Origin: Anaerolineales bacterium
GTDB lineage: Bacteria > Chloroflexota > Anaerolineae > Anaerolineales > UBA11858
Direction: 5' to 3'
Length of the DNA stretch: 64,000 nucleotides
Assembly (NCBI GenBank): GCA_024763275.1
Contig: JANTFT010000003.1
Location: forward strand, 1-64,000
Positions within the stretch are counted from its first letter, which is position 1. The number at the start of each line of letters is the position of its first letter. Below are positions 56,326 through 64,000 of the stretch, piece after piece. The translations under genes were made by a program, and so were the position numbers. The notes below the pieces were generated by a model. The model worked only from the letters and a program-made list of their open reading frames with translations. It was not told the DNA's origin and did not search any database.

Positions 56326-58767
56326 ATGATGCGATTTGACCGTTTCACAGAACGGGCCCAGGAAGCTGCCCAGCGCGCGGCAGAGATCATCCAGCGCTAC
56401 GGGCACAACCAGATAGATACGGAACACATCCTGCTGGCGCTGATCGAGCAGCCGGAAGGCGCCATCTCGCAGATCCTGGAATCCCTCAACATTCAGGGAA
56501 TTGAACTCAGCGACCGGCTGGATTACATTCTGAAAAACACCCAGAAAGCCAGCATCTTCGGCAGCCGGGGTGCCGGACAGGTCTTTATCACCCCGCGGGT
56601 GAAGCGTATTGTCGATGTTGCCAACCAGGAAGCCAATCGGCTCAAGGACGAGTTCATCTCTACCGAGCACCTTTTCCTGGCTATCCTGGATGAGAAGAAT
56701 ACCCCGGCAGCCAGGCTGCTGGAAAACCAGGGTCTAACCAAGGACCGGGTTTACCGGGCCATCGATCAGCTCCGGGGAGGTCAGCGGGTGACCGACCCCC
56801 AGGCAGAAAGCCGCTATAAAGCCCTGGAAAAGTTCTCCCGGGATATGACCAAACTGGCCCGTGAGGGCAAGCTGGACCCGGTGATCGGCCGGGACGCAGA
56901 GATCCTGCGTGTGATCCAGATCCTATCCCGGCGCACCAAGAACAACCCGGTGATGATCGGCGAGGCCGGAGTCGGCAAGACGGCCATAGTGGAAGGCCTG
57001 GCCCAGAAGATTGCCACAAACGATGTCCCGGAGATCCTTTCCGGGAAACGGGTGGTAGCGCTGGACATGGGCGCCATGATCGCTGGCTCCCGCTTCCGGG
57101 GTGAGTTCGAGGAGCGCCTGAAAGCTGCTATTGATGACGTCAAGCAGGCGGAGGGGGAAGTGATCCTGTTCATTGACGAGCTGCACACCGTGGTGGGCGC
57201 TGGAGCCGCTCAGGGAGCGATGGACGCCTCCAATATGCTCAAGCCGGCTCTGGCACGTGGTGAGCTGCAGTGCGTCGGGGCTACTACCCTGGACGAGTAT
57301 CATAAATATATCGAGAAGGACAGCGCCCTGGAGCGCAGATTTGCCCCGGTCTATATCGAAGAACCCTCTGTGGAAGAGACCATCCAGATGCTGGAAGGTC
57401 TGCGGGATCGCTACGAAGCCCACCACAAGGTGCGCTTTTCCGATGAAGCCCTGCGTACGGCAGCCATGCTGGCCGACCGTTATGTGACTGACCGCCACCT
57501 GCCTGACAAAGCCATCGACCTGATGGATGAGGCGGCAGCCAAGCTGCGGGTTGCCCTCTATTCCCTGCCCCCGGAGCTGAAAGAAAAACAAGCTGAAATC
57601 GAGCATCTTAAGAACGAGGAAGAGGTTGCCGGGCAGGAGCGCGATTATGAGCGGGCTGCCCTGATGCAGACCCAGCGCCTCCGCCTGGAAGAGGAGTTCT
57701 TCAAGGCACGAGAAGAATGGGAATCGGAACATGAGCTGGACGAGGTGGTGGACGAGAACGATGTCGCTGAGGTGGTTTCCCAGTGGACTGGCATTCCCAT
57801 GACCCAGATGCTGGAAGCTGAAGCTGAGAAATTGCTAAAGATGGAAGAGCGCCTGCACGAACGTATCATCGGTCAGGATGCAGCCATCGAGGTCATCTCG
57901 GATGCCATCCGCCGGGCCAGGTCGGGACTCAAGGATCCCAAGCGGCCAATCGGCTCTTTTATCTTCATCGGCCCCTCCGGGGTTGGCAAGACCGAGCTGG
58001 CCAAGGCTCTGGCTGAGTTCCTGTTCGATGATGAGGATGCCCTCTTGCGATTGGATATGAGCGAATACCGGGAACAGCACACTGCATCGCGGCTTTTCGG
58101 GGCGCCTCCTGGATATGTTGGCTACGAGGAAGGGGGCCAGCTGACCGAGGCAGTCCGCCGCCGGCCTTACCGGGTGATCCTCTTTGATGAGATCGAAAAG
58201 GCACATCCCGAGGTCTGGAACACCCTGCTGCAGATTCTGGACAACGGCCGGCTGACCGATGGGCAGGGGCGCCAGGTGGATTTCCGCAACACGGTGTTGA
58301 TCATGACCAGCAACCTGGGGACAGAGTATGTCAGCCGCTCTGGCAGCCTGGGGTTCCTGGACAGCGCTGCCAGCTCCAAAGACAAGGAAGCCCGTGAGAA
58401 GATCGACAAGGCCCTTAAGGATGCCTTCCGGCCCGAGTTCCTCAACCGCATCGACGAGATCATCACCTTCTCGCCGCTGACCGAAAAGGATATGATCAAG
58501 ATCGTCGATCTGCAGCTCGAGGATGTCGAGGCCCGCCTGGAGGAGAACGGGCTCAAGGTTGAGCTCAGCAAGGGCGCTCGCAAATGGCTGGCCCAGAACG
58601 GCTACTCGGCTGATTTTGGGGCCCGTCCCTTAACCCGGGCCCTGCAGAAATATATTGAGAGCCCGCTTTCCAAGAAGCTGCTGGAGGGAGAATACAAACC
58701 CGGCGATGTGGTTCTGGTGGACCTGGACCCCGAGAACGGGGAGGAGCTGATCTTCAAGAAGAAGTGA
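56326..58767 (+). CDS. clpC: ATP-dependent Clp protease ATP-binding subunit ClpC-type
   Basis: Clp_N repeats, two AAA modules ([34 protein letters not shown]), [34 protein letters not shown]. Confidence 0.95.
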   Translation: MMRFDRFTERAQEAAQRAAEIIQRYGHNQIDTEHILLALIEQPEGAISQILESLNIQGIELSDRLDYILKNTQKASIFGSRGAGQVFITPRVKRIVDVANQEANRLKDEFISTEHLFLAILDEKNTPAARLLENQGLTKDRVYRAIDQLRGGQRVTDPQAESRYKALEKFSRDMTKLAREGKLDPVIGRDAEILRVIQILSRRTKNNPVMIGEAGVGKTAIVEGLAQKIATNDVPEILSGKRVVALDMGAMIAGSRFRGEFEERLKAAIDDVKQAEGEVILFIDELHTVVGAGAAQGAMDASNMLKPALARGELQCVGATTLDEYHKYIEKDSALERRFAPVYIEEPSVEETIQMLEGLRDRYEAHHKVRFSDEALRTAAMLADRYVTDRHLPDKAIDLMDEAAAKLRVALYSLPPELKEKQAEIEHLKNEEEVAGQERDYERAALMQTQRLRLEEEFFKAREEWESEHELDEVVDENDVAEVVSQWTGIPMTQMLEAEAEKLLKMEERLHERIIGQDAAIEVISDAIRRARSGLKDPKRPIGSFIFIGPSGVGKTELAKALAEFLFDDEDALLRLDMSEYREQHTASRLFGAPPGYVGYEEGGQLTEAVRRRPYRVILFDEIEKAHPEVWNTLLQILDNGRLTDGQGRQVDFRNTVLIMTSNLGTEYVSRSGSLGFLDSAASSKDKEAREKIDKALKDAFRPEFLNRIDEIITFSPLTEKDMIKIVDLQLEDVEARLEENGLKVELSKGARKWLAQNGYSADFGARPLTRALQKYIESPLSKKLLEGEYKPGDVVLVDLDPENGEELIFKKK

Positions 58768-58794
58768 AATCCTGAGATCTGAGAATACGAGATT

Positions 58795-58828
58795 CAAAGA
58801 CCCGGCTCTGGGAAGGGCCGGGTCTTTG
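58795..58828 (+). terminator. Intrinsic terminator after clpC
   Basis: CAAAGACCCGGC ... GCCGGGTCTTTG. Confidence 0.75.
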
Positions 58829-58903
58829 TTTGCCTTGAATGAGGCTGGCTGATTAGAAATCAGGGTGGTGGGGTTTTCTCGAGGATGCTGGGGACCTATG
58901 CCT

Positions 58904-59632
58904 TTATGGCTGCATGACCACAAGATTATCGAAGTGGATCTCTGCCATCGGAATGTCGAATGTGCCCGCTATCAAGCCCACATCACCTCCAGTGAAAGAG
59001 GTATCCCCCGCAGTAGCTATCTTCTGGCCATTAACGTATAAGGTCAGTTCGCTTCCAACGCAATCAAAGCGCAAATGGTTGGTCTCAAAGAAGCCATTGA
59101 TTCCATTTACCTTTTCCATTTGTTCACTGGAAAGGTAGGTTGTAGACTCAGCGTCGGTTTTGCCAATTACAGCATACCCATCGCTGCTGATGATCCCAAA
59201 ATAAAAATTCGGGGTTTCGGGTGTCCCGGAATAACGGCAGATCAAACCATAATCATTGTCGTCTTCCCCACGAAAGCGATATGCGTCGGCTTCTATCCTG
59301 ACATCCCCCTCGAAATACTGTCCCGGGTTAGCCCAAATGTCATATTGAGACTCATTGATAAAAACACTGTAAACACCATCAGAATAATCTGTCGATCCCT
59401 CCTCCCATGAATTACGATCCCATCCGGTGTCGGGGGAAGAAAAATCGTCAGAAAAGAGAACCTCTCCATTTGGGTTTGAAGAAGATTCGGGGGCGTCGGC
59501 TGGATAGGGCGTGCTGGTTGGTAGAGGGGCATTAGTGGGAACATCAACGACAGGTGAAGTCAACCGGCAGGACAACAATAATAATGCTGCTAACATCAGG
59601 GCAAGAAATGTTTTAATTGTTTTTCTCTTCAT
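58904..59632 (-). CDS. Lipoprotein with concanavalin-like (LamG/DUF1080-type) domain
   Basis: Lipobox ALLLLSC; LFSDDFSSPDTGWDRNSWEEGSTDYSDGVYSVFI...FYFGIISSDGYAVIGKT...LTLYVNGQKIATAGDTSFTGGDVGLIAGTF. Confidence 0.8.
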   Translation of the reverse strand: MKRKTIKTFLALMLAALLLLSCRLTSPVVDVPTNAPLPTSTPYPADAPESSSNPNGEVLFSDDFSSPDTGWDRNSWEEGSTDYSDGVYSVFINESQYDIWANPGQYFEGDVRIEADAYRFRGEDDNDYGLICRYSGTPETPNFYFGIISSDGYAVIGKTDAESTTYLSSEQMEKVNGINGFFETNHLRFDCVGSELTLYVNGQKIATAGDTSFTGGDVGLIAGTFDIPMAEIHFDNLVVMQP

Positions 59633-59722
59633 GATCTCTCCAAAATTATCTCAAACAAAATCTGTGAATTTATTATGAACGATTAATCGGCAAGTGACCT
59701 GACTCGTTGTTTGGAATCCTCT

Positions 59723-60232
59723 CTATATTAATGCAAGTTGACAGAATTTGGTAGAGGGAACCAGTTCCTGAATGCTGGTCAGGCTGAGCGGTGTCATGGC
59801 GCGGGTCATACCCTGCTGGTGGTCCAGGCCGAGAAAGACATGCAGGCTGCCGTCCGGGGTGTCCGGATCGTCTATTGGATAGAGTGATTTGATCGGGCGG
59901 GTTTGCAGCTGGTAGGTCTGCCCCCCAGCCCTGGCCCATTCGATATCCTGAGGGGACCTGAAATGATCCTCGACCCGGGAACCCAGTGCGGCCAAAGCCA
60001 GGATCTGCTGGTCCATCAGTGTCTGTTTATGACTGAGGTCAACAGGGAGAGATTCCTGTTTTGTGCCTCCATTTCGGTCCGGGTAGCTGGTGGTGTCTTG
60101 ATCAGTGAACTGGCGGTTGATGATCGGGTGGGTACGTTTATCGACCAGATTGACCCCCTTTCCGCCTACCAGCGGGAAATCGCTGGGACGGATCTCGGGA
60201 AAGGTGAGGGTCAATGGCTGGCTGTCGGTCAT
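59723..60232 (-). pseudogene. Internally deleted and C-truncated PEP synthase / PPDK_N-type gene (residual 169-aa ORF)
   Basis: N-terminus FPLVGGKGVNL joined directly to VDKRTHPIINRQ...GGTKQESLP...LMDQQILALAALGSRVEDHFRSPQDIEWARAGGQTYQLQTRPI (end of PPDK_N domain). Confidence 0.72.
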
Positions 60233-60395
60233 GAAAACCCCCGTCTGGTTGCTCCAGATAAGTTTTTCCTAATACAATCCTGTATTGGAAAACAGTTTTG
60301 CCATCGGGATTTCTACGTCTCCGCTCCTCACATTGCGAATCCGGCCTTTTTGCGCTACACTCATAATATCCTTCTAGCTCACCCCGGGGATACCT

Positions 60396-61166
60396 ATGTT
60401 ATTCAAAGATACCGTCTTTATCGGCATTGACCCCTCCTCTGACGAGGGAGCCCTGACCTATGCGGTCCTGGACCAGGAATTGAACCTGCTGGCCATGTCC
60501 CAGCAGGAGCTCACTACGGTTTCCGCCTTCGTTGGCGGGCAGAAATCAGCCGTTGTGGGTGTGAACGCTCCCCGCCGCCTCAATCAGGGCTTGATGGAGG
60601 AAGACAGGGTGCGGGATAGCCTCAGGCCTCAGCCCAATCCCGGGCGCTGGACCAAGTTCCGGGTGGCTGAGTACCTGCTCTTCCAGCGCAATATCCGGAT
60701 TCCTAAAACCCCCGGGGATCTCTCGGATTGTCCCGGATGGATGCGGGTCGGATTCAAGCTCTTCCGGCGCCTGGAGGATATCGGTTTTGCGGATTACCCC
60801 GCAGATGACCGGCGCCAGCTCATGCTGGAAGTTTATCCCCACGCGGCCTACACTGTCCTGCTTGATAGAATCCCTTACCTGAAAAAGACCCTGGAAGGCA
60901 GACTGCAGCGCCAGCTGCTGCTGCATTCCCTGGAAGTGGATGTGCCCGATCCCATGCAGATTTTCGAGGAAATCACCCGCTACAAGATCCTCCACGGACA
61001 GCTGCCCCTGGATGGTTTATATTCGGTGGAGGAGCTGGACGCGCTGATGGCCGCTTATATAGCCTGGAAGGCGGCTCTGAGACAAAAAGAGATCACCCTG
61101 GTGGGGGATTCGCGAGAGGGTGAGGTCGTCCTGCCAGTCAAAGAGCTGAAACCAAAATATCATTGA
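60396..61166 (+). CDS. DUF429 (predicted RNase-H-like) protein
   Basis: FIGIDPSSDEGALTYAVLD...VGVNAPRRL...MLEVYPHAAYTVLL...DALMAAYIAW. Confidence 0.78.
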   Translation: MLFKDTVFIGIDPSSDEGALTYAVLDQELNLLAMSQQELTTVSAFVGGQKSAVVGVNAPRRLNQGLMEEDRVRDSLRPQPNPGRWTKFRVAEYLLFQRNIRIPKTPGDLSDCPGWMRVGFKLFRRLEDIGFADYPADDRRQLMLEVYPHAAYTVLLDRIPYLKKTLEGRLQRQLLLHSLEVDVPDPMQIFEEITRYKILHGQLPLDGLYSVEELDALMAAYIAWKAALRQKEITLVGDSREGEVVLPVKELKPKYH

Positions 61167-61229
61167 TTCCCAGCAGTGGTGGATATCCGTCAGTTCAATT
61201 TGCCAGGAGACAATTGAGAGAGTACCCCT

Positions 61230-62153
61230 ATGGAAAATAAAAAGACCCTTTTCATCATCAACCCTAACGCTAATCTCGGCCAGGCCTGGAGGCAGGCTGC
61301 TGATCTCAAACCCATCATGGAAGAGTTTGGAGGGGCGGATTGGGCCGGTTCTGTGTACCCGACCCACGCTATCGAGCTTGCTAAAAAGGGTGTCGAGGAC
61401 AGCTACGATCTGATCATCGCTGGTGGGGGCGATGGCACCGTCCATGAAGTGGTCAACGCCATCATGTCTTTCCCGAAGGAGCGCCGACCCGCTCTGGGTG
61501 TGGTGCCGCTGGGTTCTGGAAATGATTTTGCCCATGCAGTTGGCATGGACACCGCTCCGTGGAAAGCCCTGCGGCAGATCTTCACCGGCCAGGAAAACTG
61601 GATCGATATCGGCGAGGTGAACGATGAATGGGGTCGGACTGCTTACATCGACAACACCCTCGGGGTGGGATTTGACGCTATCGTCACTATCTATTCCCAT
61701 GAGCTGCCTATCGTGCGGGGTTTCGCGATGTACCTGGCGGCAGTGCTGAAAACCATCTTTGTCAATCACCAACCGATCGGTATGAAGATCACCCTTGATG
61801 GCCAGCCGGTCCGGGAGGAGCATTTGCTGATGCTTACCCTTTGCAACGGTAGCCGGGAGGGCGGTGGGTTTCTGCTTTACCCCGATGCGTCTCAAAGGGA
61901 CGGGATCCTTAATTATGTGACCGTTGAAGAGGTCAGCCGCTTGACCATGCTTTTCACAATGCTGCCTGCCTTTATGAAAGGCACCCATCTGCCACACCCC
62001 AAGGTAGGTTCTGGCTCGTTTAAAAGCTTGGTAGTGGAAGCCGATAGTCCGCTCTACATCCACATTGACGGCGAGGTCTTTTCCGGTTTCACCAATGATC
62101 TGCGCAGGATCGAGGTGAAAGTGCACCCCCAGGCCCTGCGGGTCCTTTCCTGA
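61230..62153 (+). CDS. Diacylglycerol/lipid kinase family protein (YegS/DagK-like)
   Basis: FIINPNANLG, LIIAGGGDGTVHEVVNAIM, GVVPLGSGNDFAHAVGM, GGGFLLYPDASQRDGILNYV. Confidence 0.94.
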   Translation: MENKKTLFIINPNANLGQAWRQAADLKPIMEEFGGADWAGSVYPTHAIELAKKGVEDSYDLIIAGGGDGTVHEVVNAIMSFPKERRPALGVVPLGSGNDFAHAVGMDTAPWKALRQIFTGQENWIDIGEVNDEWGRTAYIDNTLGVGFDAIVTIYSHELPIVRGFAMYLAAVLKTIFVNHQPIGMKITLDGQPVREEHLLMLTLCNGSREGGGFLLYPDASQRDGILNYVTVEEVSRLTMLFTMLPAFMKGTHLPHPKVGSGSFKSLVVEADSPLYIHIDGEVFSGFTNDLRRIEVKVHPQALRVLS

Positions 62154-62164
62154 GAGCACCACCG

Positions 62165-63826
62165 ATGACTGACCTGTGGCACAGCCTGCATAGATCCGAG
62201 TTCAGCTATCTGAAAGCGGTCGCTGAAAGCTGGGGCTTGCCCTTTAACGCCCCCGACGCCCGCCAGGGGGTGGATCAGCTGGCTGAGGTCCTGCTCGCCA
62301 GTGATCTTCTGCTGGGAATCAAGGAGATCCTGTCTAAGGAGGAATTGCAGGCTCTGCTCTGGCTGGATCAGCAGGGAGGCAGGGCGCCCTGGGACCAATT
62401 CACCCGCCAATTTGGTGAGATTCGCCAGGTGGGAGCCGGCCGGCTGGACCGGGAAAAGCCCTATCTCGACCCCATCTCCCCGGCAGAAGGCCTGTGGTAC
62501 CGCGCTCTGGTAGCCAGGGGGTTCTTCGACACAGAGACAGGTTTTCAGGAGTTTGCCTATCTGCCCCAGGACATCCGGGAGATCATCATGCCGCTGATCG
62601 ATCCAGAGCGGATCTTCCAGGACCAGCCCCCTTTTTCCTGCCGGGTGGCTGCACAGCGGGAAAGGGAGTTCCAGGAGCTGGCCTCAACTGCCCTGCTGGA
62701 TCATCTTCCCGCCCTGCTGGCGGGGCTGCGCATGGGCCTCGATCCCCGGATCCACCTGCCCGGTGTGAGTGATCTGGAGCTGGCTTTCTACAGCTATTTG
62801 GCCCAATCTGCCGGTCTGGTGGATGAGAGGGGGAAAGTCTCCCCGGAGAACATCCGCCAGTTTTTCGAGCTTGATGAAGGACAGGCGCTGGGAAAACTCT
62901 GGGCCAGCTGGAGGGAGAGCGCGGCGCCGGGAGAGCTGGGTATGGTGCCCGATTTCCAGATCGATGGAGAACTGGGGTTTGACCACCATCAGCTCCGGGT
63001 ACGGGTAAATGGTTATTTAAAGGCTCTTGGTCCGGGAGAATGGTGGAGTATAGAATCTTTTATCGCCCAGGTGAAGGAACGCGATCCTGATTTTCTGCGC
63101 AGTGGCGGGGAATACGACAGCTGGTTCGTCCGGCGCCCGGAAAGCGATGAGTTCCTGGCTGGGTTCCAGCACTGGGATGAGGTAGAAGGGGACCTGCTGC
63201 GCTATTTCCTCAGCGGACCGCTGCACTGGCTGGGATTGATGGATCTGGGAGCGCCGGAAGAGGACAGTCGGCCGCTGGCATTTCGGCTTTCTGCTCTGTT
63301 CGAGGATTTTTCTGCAGGAAAGATCCCCTCCCTCCAGCCCGCAAAGCCTGACCGGATCCAGCTCCGTTCTCAGGGAGAGATCCGCATGACTCCTGCCGTC
63401 CCCCGTAAGATCCGCTACCAGATCGCCCGCTTCTGTGACTGGTACCCGCTGAAAGCGGAGGCCTATCAGTTCCGGATCTCACCTGCCTCCCTGGCCAGGG
63501 CGGAAAAACAGGGACTCCGGGTAGCCCATCTGCTTTCCCTGCTGGAAAATCATGCCGAAGCCATACCTCCCAACATCCTGGCGGCTCTGCAGCGCTGGGA
63601 AAAGCAGGGCACCCAGGCTTCAATAGGGAGCAGATTGGTGATGAGGGTGGGGTCTCCGGCTGTCCTTAAAGCTTTGAAGAGATCAAAAGCCAGCCGCTAT
63701 ATCCTGGAACAGCTGGGACCGACTGCCGTGATCATCCGTCCAGGCAGCCAGGACAAAGTCGCCCAGGCTTTGATCGAATTGGGGTTCTTCATCATGATCG
63801 AGGATCAGAGCGGTTCCCAGACCTGA
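62165..63826 (+). CDS. Helicase-associated (XPB/Ssl2 N-terminal-like, Helicase_C_3 type) domain protein lacking a helicase core
   Basis: LWHSLHRSEFSYLKAVAESWGL...VLLASDLLLGIKEILSKEELQALLWLDQQGGRAPWDQFTRQFG; C-terminal IRYQIARFCDWYPLKAEAYQFRISPASLARAEKQGLRVAHLLSLLENHA...LGPTAVIIRPGSQDKVAQALIELGFFI; no Walker A/B seen. Confidence 0.68.
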   Translation: MTDLWHSLHRSEFSYLKAVAESWGLPFNAPDARQGVDQLAEVLLASDLLLGIKEILSKEELQALLWLDQQGGRAPWDQFTRQFGEIRQVGAGRLDREKPYLDPISPAEGLWYRALVARGFFDTETGFQEFAYLPQDIREIIMPLIDPERIFQDQPPFSCRVAAQREREFQELASTALLDHLPALLAGLRMGLDPRIHLPGVSDLELAFYSYLAQSAGLVDERGKVSPENIRQFFELDEGQALGKLWASWRESAAPGELGMVPDFQIDGELGFDHHQLRVRVNGYLKALGPGEWWSIESFIAQVKERDPDFLRSGGEYDSWFVRRPESDEFLAGFQHWDEVEGDLLRYFLSGPLHWLGLMDLGAPEEDSRPLAFRLSALFEDFSAGKIPSLQPAKPDRIQLRSQGEIRMTPAVPRKIRYQIARFCDWYPLKAEAYQFRISPASLARAEKQGLRVAHLLSLLENHAEAIPPNILAALQRWEKQGTQASIGSRLVMRVGSPAVLKALKRSKASRYILEQLGPTAVIIRPGSQDKVAQALIELGFFIMIEDQSGSQT

Positions 63827-64000
63827 TAGAGACTCAAATCCCCTTCTTTTCCGTCTGAATAAAAGCTTTCCAGAATCTTAAAGCCCCCTTTTTCAGCCAG
63901 ACCGGTAAGCTCCTCAGGTGTGAAGTGGTGCAGATAGCGAATGCCTGAGCCGCCGCGCCGCCAATCCAGCAGGTAGTCCCCTTCCTCAACGTCTTCTTCG
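63805..64000 (-). CDS. Class I SAM-dependent methyltransferase, C-terminal fragment (N-terminus off the right edge)
   Basis: Own minus-strand translation: EEDVEEGDYLLDWRRGGSGIRYLHHFTPEELTGLAEKGGFKILESFYSDGKEGDLSLYQVWEPL*. Confidence 0.72.
   Translation of the reverse strand, partial: EEDVEEGDYLLDWRRGGSGIRYLHHFTPEELTGLAEKGGFKILESFYSDGKEGDLSLYQVWEPL

Noticed and set aside
61017-62162. Minus-strand 381-aa ORF, longer than the plus-strand lipid kinase
   Set aside because: The plus-strand frame has clear kinase motifs (GGGDGTVHE, GSGNDFA). The antisense ORF has no recognisable domain and follows from codon bias in a GC-rich gene.
1-64000. Prophage, IS elements, CRISPR-Cas, toxin-antitoxin, rRNA/tRNA genes
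   Set aside because: No integrase/transposase/Cas/phage motifs, regular repeat-spacer units or tRNA T-loop plus acceptor pairing noticed. A tRNAscan/CRISPR/ISfinder run would be needed to exclude them formally.

Overview
64 kb of ordinary chromosomal sequence with dense, mostly leader-less bacterial gene clusters. No rRNA, tRNA, CRISPR array, IS element or prophage was recognised. Taxonomic inference only: the Thr-Pro linkers in lipoproteins, cydABD, an aap-type amino-acid ABC operon and the overall gene style suggest a Chloroflexota/Anaerolineae-like genome. Main content: cydD (partial), adk, cydBA, an Rrf2 remnant and a membrane-anchored reductive-dehalogenase-like Fe-S protein; csp; comEC; greA-lysS; SLC13 permease; aapJQMP; AAC(3); MscS; rplS; a GH-like lipoprotein with murI; pgi/pmi; rsmI; an M29/M50/HD/TyrA-like/GIY-YIG/kbl run; two large surface lipoproteins; a cysteine synthase; UbiA; a giant SHMT-GcvT fusion; lgt; toast-rack membrane proteins; clpC; DUF429; a diacylglycerol-kinase-like protein and an orphan helicase-associated protein. 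Most interesting: (1) a 1085-aa SHMT + degenerate GcvT-like + GcvT fusion; (2) a shared C-terminal module (SH3-like Cys domain, PTPTP linker, Cys tail) on two otherwise unrelated lipoproteins; (3) an operon joining an RdhA-like protein, a broken IscR-type Rrf2 regulator and cytochrome bd; (4) a four-site DnaA-box-like cluster in an intergenic gap; (5) several decayed genes not visible as single ORFs; (6) several enzymes with altered signature motifs (GreA tip, ComEC beta-lactamase domain, TyrA-like, Adk P-loop). All family calls are from reading motifs; no database search was run.
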